Shown here piece by piece: positions 55,429 to 64,000 of a stretch of 64,000 bases of DNA. The notes below the pieces were generated by a model, which ran no database searches, was not told the DNA's origin, and worked only from the letters and a program-made list of their open reading frames with translations. This DNA is from Parapusillimonas sp013416435 (GTDB lineage: Bacteria > Pseudomonadota > Gammaproteobacteria > Burkholderiales > Burkholderiaceae_B), in the NCBI RefSeq assembly GCF_052180245.1, contig NZ_CP197474.1, forward strand, positions 4,650,001 through 4,714,000, in the 5' to 3' direction. Numbering within the stretch: the stretch's first letter is position 1; every line of letters starts with the position of its first letter. The position numbers and the translations under genes are program-made.

Positions 55429-56229
55429 TTATTCTCCTTCAGGCGCCGGCGCAGCGTTGGCTTGCGAGGCGTCTTTGCGAGGGCCACCACGACCACGGCC
55501 ACCACCAGGACGACGACCGTCAGGACGCTCGCCGCGGGGCGAACGACGGGGACGGCGCTCTTCGTCGCGAGGAGCGGCGGTCTCGGGAGGCATTTCGCCG
55601 TTGGGCAGCATGTCGCCCTTATAGACCCAGACTTTGATACCGATAATGCCGTAAGTGGTTTGCGCTTCGGAAGTACCGTAATCGATGTTTGCACGCAGAG
55701 TGTGCAGAGGCACGCGGCCTTCGCGATACCATTCGGTACGTGCAATTTCGATGCCGTTCAAGCGGCCCGAGCTCATGATCTTGATGCCTTGGGCACCCAG
55801 ACGCATGGCATTTTGCATGGCGCGCTTCATGGCCCGACGGAACATGATGCGCTTTTCGAGCTGCTGAGCGATCGAGTCGGCGATCAATTGAGCGTCGGTC
55901 TCGGGCTTGCGGATTTCCTCGATGTTGACGTGCACGGGCACGCCCATCAGGCGCTGCAGATCGGACTTCAGGCTTTCGATGTCTTCGCCGCGCTTGCCGA
56001 TCACGACACCCGGACGAGCCGAGTAAACCGTGATGCGGGCGTTCTTGGCCGGACGCTCGATGACGACGCGACCGACGGAAGCGCTCTTGAGCTTCTTCTT
56101 CAGATACTCGCGCACGCGGATATCTTCAGCGAGCATGCCGCCGAATGCCTTGTCGTCAGCGAACCAGCGCGAACTCCAGTTGCGGCTTACCGCGAGGCGG
56201 AACCCAATCGGGTGAATTTTCTGTCCCAT
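55429..56229 (-). CDS. rpsC: 30S ribosomal protein S3, extended C-terminus
   Basis: 266 aa, about 33 longer than E. coli S3. The KH domain holds GVVIGKRGEDIESLKSDLQ. The C-terminal domain contains GIIGIKVWVYKGDML. The last 55 or so residues are an Arg/Gly/Pro-rich tail (GRRPGGGRGRGGPRKD), probably disordered and RNA-binding; such tails occur in related betaproteobacteria. Confidence 0.97.
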   Translation of the reverse strand: MGQKIHPIGFRLAVSRNWSSRWFADDKAFGGMLAEDIRVREYLKKKLKSASVGRVVIERPAKNARITVYSARPGVVIGKRGEDIESLKSDLQRLMGVPVHVNIEEIRKPETDAQLIADSIAQQLEKRIMFRRAMKRAMQNAMRLGAQGIKIMSSGRLNGIEIARTEWYREGRVPLHTLRANIDYGTSEAQTTYGIIGIKVWVYKGDMLPNGEMPPETAAPRDEERRPRRSPRGERPDGRRPGGGRGRGGPRKDASQANAAPAPEGE

Positions 56230-56238
56230 TGTGACTCC

Positions 56239-56568
56239 TTACACGCCGACCTTGACCACAATGTGGCAGGTCTGCTTCTCGATACGGTTACCGCGACCTT
56301 TTGCACGGGCGGAGAAACGCTTCATCGACTGGCCCTTGTCCACATAGATTGTGGTGACTTTGAGTTCATCGATATCGGCGCCGTCGTTGTGCTCGGCGTT
56401 GGCGATCGCGGACTCAAGCGCTTTCTTGAGGATGCCCGCGGCCTTCTTGGGTGTGAAAGTCAGGATATTCAGGGCTTGGGCCACCGACTTGCCACGGATG
56501 AGATCCGCTACGAGACGGGTTTTCTGAGCCGAGATATGGACTCCACGGATAATTGCAGTAGTTTCCAT
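56239..56568 (-). CDS. rplV: 50S ribosomal protein L22
   Basis: 109 aa from METTAIIRGVHISAQKTRL. The beta-hairpin region near the C-terminus (SMKRFSARAKGRGNRIEK) lines the exit tunnel. The ATG at 56568 follows AGAGG; a GTG directly before it is in frame but less likely to be the start. Confidence 0.97.
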   Translation of the reverse strand: METTAIIRGVHISAQKTRLVADLIRGKSVAQALNILTFTPKKAAGILKKALESAIANAEHNDGADIDELKVTTIYVDKGQSMKRFSARAKGRGNRIEKQTCHIVVKVGV

Positions 56569-56571
56569 CAC

Positions 56572-56847
56572 TTACCTCTTGGACTTCTTGTCCGCAGCGT
56601 GACCCTTGAAAGTACGGGTCAGCGCGAACTCGCCGAGCTTGTGACCGACCATGTTCTCGTTGATGTAAACGGGAACGTGCTGGCGGCCATTGTGCACAGC
56701 AATCGTCAGCCCAATGAACTCGGGCAGGATGGTTGAACGGCGCGACCAGGTTTTGATCGGCTTTTTCTCTTTGCCTTCGACGGCCGCATCGACCTTCTTG
56801 ATCAGATGCGCGTCGACGAATGGGCCTTTTTTGATCGAACGTGACAT
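56572..56847 (-). CDS. rpsS: 30S ribosomal protein S19
   Basis: 91 aa, starting MSRSIKKGPFVDAHL, with the signature IAVHNGRQHVPVYINENMVGHKLGEF split over its C-terminal half. It binds the 30S head with S13. Confidence 0.98.
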   Translation of the reverse strand: MSRSIKKGPFVDAHLIKKVDAAVEGKEKKPIKTWSRRSTILPEFIGLTIAVHNGRQHVPVYINENMVGHKLGEFALTRTFKGHAADKKSKR

Positions 56848-56859
56848 GTTGTTCGCCCC

Positions 56860-57687
56860 TTACTTGCGCTTGCGGCGCGAGACAATCATATTGTCTGTGC
56901 GCTTGTTACGACGGGTTCTGTAGCCCTTGGCCGGCGTGCCCCATGGGCTGACCGGTTCGCGACCTTCACCAGTGCGTCCTTCACCACCACCATGCGGGTG
57001 ATCGACCGGGTTCATGGCAACGCCACGAACTGTCGGACGGACACCACGCCAGCGCATGGCACCGGCCTTGCCGATCTGACGCAGGCTGTGCTCTTCGTTA
57101 CCGACTTCGCCAATGGTTGCGCGGCAGTCGATGTGTACGCGACGGACTTCGCCCGAGCGCAGACGCACTTGTGCGTAGACGCCTTCGCGAGCCAGCAGTA
57201 CGGCGGAAGCACCTGCCGAACGAGCCATTTGTGCACCCTTGCCCGGAAGCATTTCGATGCAGTGGATGGTTGCGCCAACAGGAATGTTGCGAATGGGCAG
57301 CGTGTTGCCGGCACGGATGGGAGCATCCAGTCCGGACATCAGCGTAGCGCCGACTTCCAGGCCACGGGGAGCAATGATGTAGCGACGCTCGCCGTCTGCG
57401 TAGCACAACAGTGCAATGTGCGCAGTGCGGTTGGGGTCGTACTCAAGGCGCTCGACCTTGGCGGGGATGCCGTCCTTGTTGCGACGGAAATCGACGATGC
57501 GGTAGTGCTGCTTATGGCCACCGCCACGATGACGAACAGTGACGTGACCGTTGTTGTTACGGCCAGAGCCACGCTTTTTCTTTTCGAGCAGAGCTGCGAA
57601 CGGCTCGCCTTTGTGCAGATCAGGGCTGACGACCTTGATCATGCCGCGGCGGCCGGCCGAAGTCGGCTTGACTTTTACGAGTGCCAT
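56860..57687 (-). CDS. rplB: 50S ribosomal protein L2
   Basis: 275 aa. It is required for subunit association and peptidyl transfer. The signature RPTVRGVAMNPVDHPHGGGEG includes the conserved histidine near the active centre. It ends with a basic tail. Confidence 0.98.
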   Translation of the reverse strand: MALVKVKPTSAGRRGMIKVVSPDLHKGEPFAALLEKKKRGSGRNNNGHVTVRHRGGGHKQHYRIVDFRRNKDGIPAKVERLEYDPNRTAHIALLCYADGERRYIIAPRGLEVGATLMSGLDAPIRAGNTLPIRNIPVGATIHCIEMLPGKGAQMARSAGASAVLLAREGVYAQVRLRSGEVRRVHIDCRATIGEVGNEEHSLRQIGKAGAMRWRGVRPTVRGVAMNPVDHPHGGGEGRTGEGREPVSPWGTPAKGYRTRRNKRTDNMIVSRRKRK

Positions 57688-57984
57688 TTAGTTCACCTCC
57701 GTAAAGTCGAGTTCCTGACCGTCTTTGAGCGACACATATGCTTTGCGCTCGTTACGGCGGCGACCCATGAAACGGCCAAAACGCTTTTCTTTGCCCTTGC
57801 GGTTCAGAACCTGCACGGACTCGACTTCAACCTTGAACAGCAGTTCGACGGCCGCCTTGATTTCAGGCTTGGTGGCATCGGCTGCGACACGGAAAGCGAT
57901 TTGCTGATTTTTTTCGGCTACGAACGTGGCCTTTTCGGTCACGACGGGAGCCAGGATAACTTGCAGTAAGCGTTCGGCGTTCAT
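57688..57984 (-). CDS. rplW: 50S ribosomal protein L23
   Basis: 98 aa. At the tunnel exit it docks trigger factor and SRP. Family segments: LAPVVTEKATF and KRFGRFMGRRRNERKAYV. Its start overlaps the rplD stop by 4 bp, and its stop abuts rplB. Confidence 0.98.
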   Translation of the reverse strand: MNAERLLQVILAPVVTEKATFVAEKNQQIAFRVAADATKPEIKAAVELLFKVEVESVQVLNRKGKEKRFGRFMGRRRNERKAYVSLKDGQELDFTEVN

Positions 57985-58601
57985 CCCAACATCTCCTCGA
58001 GTTGAGCGATAGCCGGCTTGGTGATCAGCACTTTCTTGTAGTGGATCAAAGAGAGCGGATCGGCATAACGCGGTTCAACCACGGCAACGTGCGGAAGGTT
58101 GCGCGTAGCGAGATAAACGTTTTCGTCGAGCACGTCGGTGATGATGAGCACCGACTCCAGGCCCATGTTCTTGAGCTTGTCAGCGGCAAGTTTGGTCTTG
58201 GGCGCATCGAGGACGAAAGTATCGACGACGGCGATACGATCTTCGCGAGCCAGCTGGGAAAGGATCGCGCGGATACCGGCACGATACATTTTCTTGTTGA
58301 CCTTTTGCGAGAAGTTTTCGTCGGGCGAGTTCGGGAACGCGCGACCGCCTCCACGCCAGATGGGCGAGGAAGTCATGCCCGAACGGGCACGGCCGGTGCC
58401 CTTTTGGCGCCATGGCTTCTTGGTGCTGTGCTTGACGGCATCGCGGCCTTTCTGGGCGCGGTTGCCGCTGCGTGCGTTGGCCTGGAAAGCCACCACGATC
58501 TGGTGAACGAGCGCTTCGTTGAAGTCGCGGCCGAAAACCGTGTCGGGAGCTGCGAAGGTGGACGCGGACTGACCCTGGTCATTCAGGAGCTTGAGTTCCA
58601 T
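57981..58601 (-). CDS. rplD: 50S ribosomal protein L4
   Basis: 206 aa. Signature region STKKPWRQKGTGRARSGMTSSP lines the exit tunnel. In E. coli L4 also represses the S10 operon through its leader. The corresponding hairpin was not recognised in the leader here, so this control is not claimed. Confidence 0.98.
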   Translation of the reverse strand: MELKLLNDQGQSASTFAAPDTVFGRDFNEALVHQIVVAFQANARSGNRAQKGRDAVKHSTKKPWRQKGTGRARSGMTSSPIWRGGGRAFPNSPDENFSQKVNKKMYRAGIRAILSQLAREDRIAVVDTFVLDAPKTKLAADKLKNMGLESVLIITDVLDENVYLATRNLPHVAVVEPRYADPLSLIHYKKVLITKPAIAQLEEMLG

Positions 58602-58603
58602 AA

Positions 58604-59293
58604 TTAGGCTCCTTTCTTGGCCGACATCTTGATGGCGGGACGCACGACGACGTCTGCGTTCTTGTGGCCGGGGACAGCGCCCTTGACCAGCAGCAGACCG
58701 CGTTCTGCGTCGACACGCACGATGTCGAGGTTTTGAACGGTACGGGTAACGTCGCCCAGGTGACCGGACATCTTCTTACCCGGGAAAATGCGGCCGGGAT
58801 CCTGCGCCTGGCCGATGGAGCCAGGAACGCGGTGCGAGCGCGAGTTACCGTGTGAAGCACGTTGCGAACCGAAGTGGTGGCGCTTGATGGTGCCGGCAAA
58901 GCCTTTACCGATCGTGGTGCCGGTGACATCAACCTTTTGTCCTGCTTCGAAAACGCTTTCGACGGCCACGACGGAGCCAGCTGTAAATTCAGCGGCTTTG
59001 GCGGGATCGAGGCGGAATTCTTTCAGGATGCTGCCGGCTTCGGAGCCGGCCTTTGCATAGTGCCCAGCCACGGGCTTGGTGACGCGGGTTGCACGACGTG
59101 TGCCGTAGGCAACTTGCACAGCCGCATAACCATCCACTTCCGGCGACTTGACTTGCGTGATGCGGTTGTTCGACACGTCCAGCACTGTCACGGGGATGGA
59201 CTCGCCATCTTCCGTGAAAATACGGGTCATGCCGACTTTACGCCCCACAAGCCCCAGCCGGTAAGCGGCGGGCGTAGGTGTCGAGTTCGACAT
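58604..59293 (-). CDS. rplC: 50S ribosomal protein L3
   Basis: 229 aa from Met 59293 (SNSTPTPAAYRLGLVGRKVGMTRI). It starts 23S assembly near the peptidyl-transferase centre. Segment GFAGTIKRHHFGSQRASHGNS is conserved. GGAG lies 9 nt upstream of the chosen start; the frame extends to 59356 with no RBS-supported start. It is the first gene of this S10 unit because rpsJ is cut off by a terminator and guaD. Confidence 0.97.
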   Translation of the reverse strand: MSNSTPTPAAYRLGLVGRKVGMTRIFTEDGESIPVTVLDVSNNRITQVKSPEVDGYAAVQVAYGTRRATRVTKPVAGHYAKAGSEAGSILKEFRLDPAKAAEFTAGSVVAVESVFEAGQKVDVTGTTIGKGFAGTIKRHHFGSQRASHGNSRSHRVPGSIGQAQDPGRIFPGKKMSGHLGDVTRTVQNLDIVRVDAERGLLLVKGAVPGHKNADVVVRPAIKMSAKKGA

Positions 59294-59528
59294 CGTTTTC
59301 TCCATTCCCGACTGCGATTGGTCGGGGCTAATAACCGCGTGCGACTCACACCGCACGCGTCGATTTTTGCAAAACTTCTTGGAACTGCCTTAACTACTAT
59401 CTTCTTTACTACCTTCTTACTACTACCTGCAACGCCTAAGGGCGATAAGCCCCCGGGGTCGGTAAAGCCCACATAAGTGTCGGCGGGTGCAAGACACCCA
59501 GCAAAAACTTTTTTGGCGAAGCTTAGCA
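59294..59528 (-). promoter_or_regulatory. Long leader of the rplC operon with 12-bp tandem repeat
   Basis: About 230 nt of predicted 5' leader. It contains two adjacent direct repeats TACTATCTTCTT and TACTACCTTCTT (59395-59406, 59407-59418; purine-rich on the transcript) and the short inverted repeat GGGCGATAAGCCC near 59440-59452. The length is suited to regulation of ribosomal protein synthesis, but no known leader structure is identified. Confidence 0.4.
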
Positions 59529-59557
59529 ATTTAACATGTTTCGCCATTCAATGGCAA
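59529..59557 (-). promoter_or_regulatory. Candidate sigma70 promoter of the rplC operon
   Basis: On the minus strand TTGCCA (59557-59552), 17-bp spacer, TTAAAT (59534-59529). Transcription would start near 59522. It explains expression of rplC-rpsQ independent of rpsJ. Confidence 0.6.
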
Positions 59558-59664
59558 GTACTAGTTGACAAGCCACGCTTGATGAGGCTGACAAGTGCGA
59601 AAGCGCAACGCCCAACGAGGCGTGCTTTATGATATGCCGGCCCAAACCACCGGAGAGCCCGCCC

Positions 59665-61041
59665 GTGCATCCCTGCCAGAACCGCATCGCCCTGCGCGGC
59701 CCCTCGCTTACATTCCGGGGGGATCCCTTCCAGATCGGAGACACCGCCGCCCTGCATTACGAGGCCGACGGGCTGACATTGGTGGAAGCCGGCAAGATCA
59801 CGGGTTTCGGCGACTTTGAACAACTTCGTTCCCGCCTCGACGGCCATCAGCTGACCACCTACGACAATGCGCTGATCTTGCCAGGCTTCATCGATACGCA
59901 TGCGCACTACCCGCAGGTGCAGATGATGGGCGCCTATGGCAAGCAGTTGCTGGACTGGCTGAACCAGTACACCTTCGTCACCGAACAGCAGTTCCATGAT
60001 CCGGCGCATGCCCGCCACGTGTCCGAGCTGTTTCTGGATCAATGCCTGCGCGCCGGCACGACGACCGCATCAGTGTATTGCACGGTCCATCCGTCCTCGG
60101 TGGAAGCGTTCTTCGAGGCCGCGAAAGACCGCGACATGCGCATGATTGCGGGCAAAGTGCTGATGGACCGCAATGCCCCGCCGGCGTTGTGCGACGATGC
60201 GCGTTCAGGCTATGACGAGTCCGAAGCGCTGATCCGCAAATGGCATGGCCAAGGCCGGCTGTCCTATGCGATTACACCCCGCTTCGCCCCCTCTTCCACT
60301 CCGGCCCAGCTTGAGGCAGCCGGCGCTTTATGGAGGCGCTATCCGGGTACGCACATGCAAACGCATATCTCCGAGAGCCGGGATGAGGTGGACTGGGTGC
60401 GTCGGCTGTTTCCGGAACATGCCAATTACCTGGACGTATACCGATACTACGGCCTGACCGGCCCCCGATCCATTTTTGGCCACGCCATCCACCTGACTGA
60501 ACCAGAATGGCGGCACATGGCGGATAGCGGCTCGTCCATCGCGCATTGTCCGACCTCAAATGCATTCCTGGGCAGCGGCCTGTTCAACTATGAACGCGCG
60601 CTCGAATATCCGGCTCCCGTGCGGGTCGGCCTGGCAAGCGATGTGGGCGCGGGAACCTCGCTTTCCATGCTGCAAACCATGGGCGCGGCCTACAAAGTGG
60701 CGCAGCTTGGCCACTACTCGCTCTCCGCGCCCAGAGCCTTTTACATGGCGACGCGCGGCGCGGCACAGGCCCTGTATCTGGATGATCGCATCGGCAGCAT
60801 CGCCCCTGGCATGGAGGCGGACCTGCTGGTATTGGACCTGGCTTCGACGCCGCTGATCGATTTCCGCATGCGGTATTGCCGTTCTATTGAAGAAGCGCTG
60901 TTCGTACAGATGACGCTGGCAGACGACCGCGCTACGCGCGCGGTATACATAGCCGGGAAGCTCGCCTATGACGCGAAAGAAACCATGGCGGGGAATAACG
61001 CATACGCGTTGGAAGCGCAAGCTAAAAAAAACGCCGGGTAG
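59665..61041 (+). CDS. guaD: Guanine deaminase
   Basis: 458 aa from the GTG at 59665, which has GGAGAG 9 nt upstream; an ATG at 59629 without an RBS gives 470 aa. Zinc amidohydrolase converting guanine to xanthine. Metal and active-site motifs: ILPGFIDTHAHYPQ (His79, His81), MQTHISES, FGHAIHLTEPEW and LASDVGAGTSLSM. It is transcribed against the ribosomal genes and lies between rpsJ and rplC. Its stop codon TAG is the loop of the downstream terminator. Confidence 0.93.
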   Translation: MHPCQNRIALRGPSLTFRGDPFQIGDTAALHYEADGLTLVEAGKITGFGDFEQLRSRLDGHQLTTYDNALILPGFIDTHAHYPQVQMMGAYGKQLLDWLNQYTFVTEQQFHDPAHARHVSELFLDQCLRAGTTTASVYCTVHPSSVEAFFEAAKDRDMRMIAGKVLMDRNAPPALCDDARSGYDESEALIRKWHGQGRLSYAITPRFAPSSTPAQLEAAGALWRRYPGTHMQTHISESRDEVDWVRRLFPEHANYLDVYRYYGLTGPRSIFGHAIHLTEPEWRHMADSGSSIAHCPTSNAFLGSGLFNYERALEYPAPVRVGLASDVGAGTSLSMLQTMGAAYKVAQLGHYSLSAPRAFYMATRGAAQALYLDDRIGSIAPGMEADLLVLDLASTPLIDFRMRYCRSIEEALFVQMTLADDRATRAVYIAGKLAYDAKETMAGNNAYALEAQAKKNAG

Positions 61042-61053
61042 CCCGGCGTTTTC
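61023..61053. terminator. Bidirectional terminator between guaD and rpsJ
   Basis: Stem ACGCCGGG/CCCGGCGT with the 3-base loop TAG, which is the guaD stop codon. It is flanked by an A8 run (T8 on the minus strand) and TTTTC on the plus strand. On the minus strand it comes directly after the rpsJ stop and should end the fusA-tuf-rpsJ transcript. Confidence 0.9.
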
Positions 61054-61060
61054 TTGGATC

Positions 61061-61372
61061 TTACTGTAGTGCGATCTCGACGTCCACACCTGCGGGCAGG
61101 TCAAGGCGCATGAGGGCATCGACAGTCTTGTCTGTCGGGTCCACGATGTCCATGAGACGTTGGTGAGTGCGCATTTCGAACTGGTCGCGCGACGTCTTGT
61201 TGACGTGCGGGGAACGCAGCACGTCGTAGCGACGAATACGAGTCGGCAGAGGTACGGGACCACGCACGACCGCGCCCGTACGTTTGGCTGTTTCAACGAT
61301 TTCAGCGGCAGACTGGTCGATCAACTTGTAGTCAAACGCTTTCAAACGGATGCGGATTTTCTGGTTTTTCAT
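61061..61372 (-). CDS. rpsJ: 30S ribosomal protein S10
   Basis: 103 aa, starting MKNQKIRIRLKAFDYKLID, with VRGPVPLPTRIRRYDVLRSPHVNK. It is both a ribosomal protein and (as NusE) an antitermination factor. It lies 63 bp after tuf and is followed at once by a strong terminator, so it belongs to the str-type unit here rather than heading the S10 operon. Confidence 0.98.
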   Translation of the reverse strand: MKNQKIRIRLKAFDYKLIDQSAAEIVETAKRTGAVVRGPVPLPTRIRRYDVLRSPHVNKTSRDQFEMRTHQRLMDIVDPTDKTVDALMRLDLPAGVDVEIALQ

Positions 61373-61395
61373 GGAAATTCCTAAAGAACGAAAGT

Positions 61396-61419
61396 GACAG
61401 AGGGCGGTTGCCCTCTGTC
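61396..61419 (-). promoter_or_regulatory. Perfect hairpin between tuf and rpsJ
   Basis: Ten-base arms GACAGAGGGC/GCCCTCTGTC around a 4-base loop, 17 bp after the tuf stop. The minus strand lacks a strong T-run afterwards (ACTTTCGTTCTTT), so it may be a weak attenuator or RNA-processing/stability element that lowers rpsJ output relative to tuf. Confidence 0.55.
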
Positions 61420-61435
61420 TGTGGGCACGCGTTAA

Positions 61436-62629
<1,194 letters not shown>

Positions 62630-62654
62630 GATTTATCCCATCAATGTTTTCAAG

Positions 62655-62692
62655 AAAACAAAAAAGTCTCCTGCCCGCTTCTGGCGGACAGG
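62655..62692 (-). terminator. Terminator or attenuator between fusA and tuf
   Basis: Minus-strand stem CCTGTCCGC/GCGGGCAGG with one U:G pair, 5-base loop, then AGACTTTTTTG. It is 12 bp after the fusA stop. Since tuf follows within 75 bp, it probably acts as a partial terminator that sets the fusA:tuf ratio, or tuf has its own promoter within fusA. Confidence 0.65.
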
Positions 62693-62704
62693 AATATTGG
62701 TTAA

Positions 62705-64000
62705 TTACTTGCTGCGCGCGCTGATGACTTCATCAGCGACGTTTTTGGGAGCCTCGGCATAATGCTTGAACTCCATCGTGTAGGTCGCGCGACCTTGCGT
62801 CTGTGAACGCAGGTTGGTCGAGTAACCGAACATTTCGGCCAGGGGAACCTCGGCCTTGATGATCTTGCCGCCGCCAACGATATCGTCCATGCCTTGGACC
62901 ATGCCGCGACGAGAGGAGAGATCACCCATCACCGTACCGGCGTAGTCTTCCGGCGTTTCGACTTCAACGGCCATCATGGGCTCGAGCAGCACGGGGCTGG
63001 CCTTGCGCATGCCGTCCTTGAACGCCATGGAAGCCGCCATGCGGAACGCGTTTTCGTTCGAGTCCACATCGTGGTACGAACCGAAGAACAGCGTCACCTT
63101 GACGTCTACCACCGGATAGCCGGCAACCACGCCCGCAGGCAGGGTTTCCTGGATGCCCTTGTCGACCGCCGGGATGTATTCGCGAGGAACCACACCGCCC
63201 TTGATGGCGTCGACGAATTCGTAGCCGCCGCCCGGCTCGAGAGGCTCGAGCTTGAGCACGACGTGGCCGTACTGACCGCGACCGCCGGACTGCTTGACGA
63301 ACTTGCCTTCGATTTCCTCGCAGGTCTTGCGTATGGTTTCGCGGTAGGCAACCTGAGGCTTGCCGACGTTGGCTTCAACGCCGAACTCACGGCGCATGCG
63401 GTCGACCAGGACCTCGAGGTGAAGCTCGCCCATACCGGAAATGATGGTCTGGCCGGATTCTTCATCGCTGCGGACGCGGAAGGAAGGATCTTCCTGGGCG
63501 AGGCGCGACAGCGCGATACCCATTTTTTCCTGGTCGGCTTTGGTCTTGGGTTCGACGGCCTGCGAAATCACGGGCTCGGGGAACTCCATGCGCTCGAGCA
63601 GGATGTGCTGACCGACGTCGCACAGGGTTTCACCCGTGGTCACGTCTTTCAGGCCCACCACGGCGGCGATGTCGCCCGCCAGAACTTCCTTGATTTCGGC
63701 ACGGTTGTTCGCATGCATCTGCAGGATGCGGCCGATGCGCTCTTTCTTGCTCTTGACCGGGTTGTACACGGTTTCGCCGGCGTGCAGAACGCCCGAGTAC
63801 ACGCGCACGAAAGTCAGCTGGCCAACGAAGGGGTCGCTCATGAGCTTGAATGCGAGTGCCGAGAACTTGGCGTCGTCGGAGGCAGGCAGGCTGATGGTGT
63901 TGCCGTCGTCGTCGGTGCCTTCGACCGGGGGGATGTCCACGGGCGATGGCAGGTAGTCGATAACGGCGTCGAGCATGCGCTGCACGCCCTTGTTCTTGAA
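62705..64000 (-). CDS. fusA: Elongation factor G, C-terminal part (start outside window)
   Basis: The frame is open to the window edge and reads FKNKGVQRMLDAVIDYLPSP, placing the visible part from late domain I through domains II-V (about 430 residues). Domain IV segment QSGGRGQYGHVVLKLEP and the C-terminal SLSSRRG-like segment GDLSSRRGMVQGMDD are present. GTPase that drives translocation. The N-terminal G domain is beyond base 64000. Confidence 0.98.
   Translation of the reverse strand, partial: FKNKGVQRMLDAVIDYLPSPVDIPPVEGTDDDGNTISLPASDDAKFSALAFKLMSDPFVGQLTFVRVYSGVLHAGETVYNPVKSKKERIGRILQMHANNRAEIKEVLAGDIAAVVGLKDVTTGETLCDVGQHILLERMEFPEPVISQAVEPKTKADQEKMGIALSRLAQEDPSFRVRSDEESGQTIISGMGELHLEVLVDRMRREFGVEANVGKPQVAYRETIRKTCEEIEGKFVKQSGGRGQYGHVVLKLEPLEPGGGYEFVDAIKGGVVPREYIPAVDKGIQETLPAGVVAGYPVVDVKVTLFFGSYHDVDSNENAFRMAASMAFKDGMRKASPVLLEPMMAVEVETPEDYAGTVMGDLSSRRGMVQGMDDIVGGGKIIKAEVPLAEMFGYSTNLRSQTQGRATYTMEFKHYAEAPKNVADEVISARSK

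Noticed and set aside
59227..59547. 106-residue lysine-rich open frame in the rplC leader (minus strand)
   Set aside because: Its ATG lies inside the predicted promoter spacer, it has no ribosome-binding site, and it runs out of frame into rplC. It reads as leader sequence.

Overview
The window comes from a moderately GC-rich betaproteobacterium, most likely Burkholderiales of the Alcaligenaceae group (Bordetella / Achromobacter / Pusillimonas-like). This is inferred from the ribosomal protein sequences, the secY-infA-rpmJ-rpsM order, and the rplQ-cutA-dsbD-hemB neighbourhood. No species is claimed. I saw no tRNA, rRNA, CRISPR array, transposase or phage gene.

Layout. The chromosomal ribosomal supercluster runs on the minus strand, from high to low coordinates. 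It begins with fusA (partial), tuf and rpsJ (64000-61061), then an opposing guanine deaminase gene (59665-61041). Next come the S10 genes rplC-rplD-rplW-rplB-rpsS-rplV-rpsC-rplP-rpmC-rpsQ (59293-54526). The cluster is then interrupted by about 41.7 kb of non-ribosomal DNA (54525-12840). It resumes with the spc and alpha genes rplN-rplX-rplE-rpsN-rpsH-rplF-rplR-rpsE-rpmD-rplO-secY-infA-rpmJ-rpsM-rpsK-rpsD-rpoA-rplQ (12839-3881). The low-coordinate end holds cutA, dsbD and, convergent with them, the 3' part of hemB.

The interruption holds two plus-strand metabolic genes (an aldehyde dehydrogenase and an acyl-CoA ligase) and two adjacent minus-strand cellulose loci. Locus 2 (50626-27243) is galU-bcsD-bcsP-bcsQ-bcsA-bcsB-bcsB-bcsZ-bcsC-bcsB-TPR, followed by a wssF/G/H/I-type O-acetylation cassette. 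Locus 1 (27086-13135) is an E. coli-like bcsE-bcsF-bcsG-bcsR-bcsQ-bcsA-bcsB-bcsZ-bcsC set that includes the phosphoethanolamine transferase BcsG. Both BcsA proteins keep the glycosyltransferase motifs and a c-di-GMP-binding PilZ domain, so both should make cellulose from UDP-glucose under c-di-GMP control. galU at the head of locus 2 would supply the precursor.

The most unusual part is locus 2. It has one catalytic BcsA but three BcsB paralogues. The third BcsB stops just before the membrane anchor. The TPR protein encoded next to it is a full copy of the TPR part of BcsC with no linker or outer-membrane barrel. This pair looks like a tandem duplicate of bcsB/bcsC that has lost both membrane-anchoring ends, and it lies directly before the acetylation genes. 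I suggest a soluble periplasmic module that escorts or presents glucan chains for acetylation, or a mixed BcsB crown. Neither idea can be proved from sequence alone.

About a dozen copies of a roughly 30-bp palindrome (arms GGGGTCAGACCCC / GGGGTCTGACCCC) lie in the gaps between genes. Several copies carry compensatory arm changes that keep the pairing, which points to selection on a hairpin. Strong intrinsic terminators lie after rplQ and rpsJ and between fusA and tuf. Good sigma70-like promoters lie upstream of rplC and rplN.
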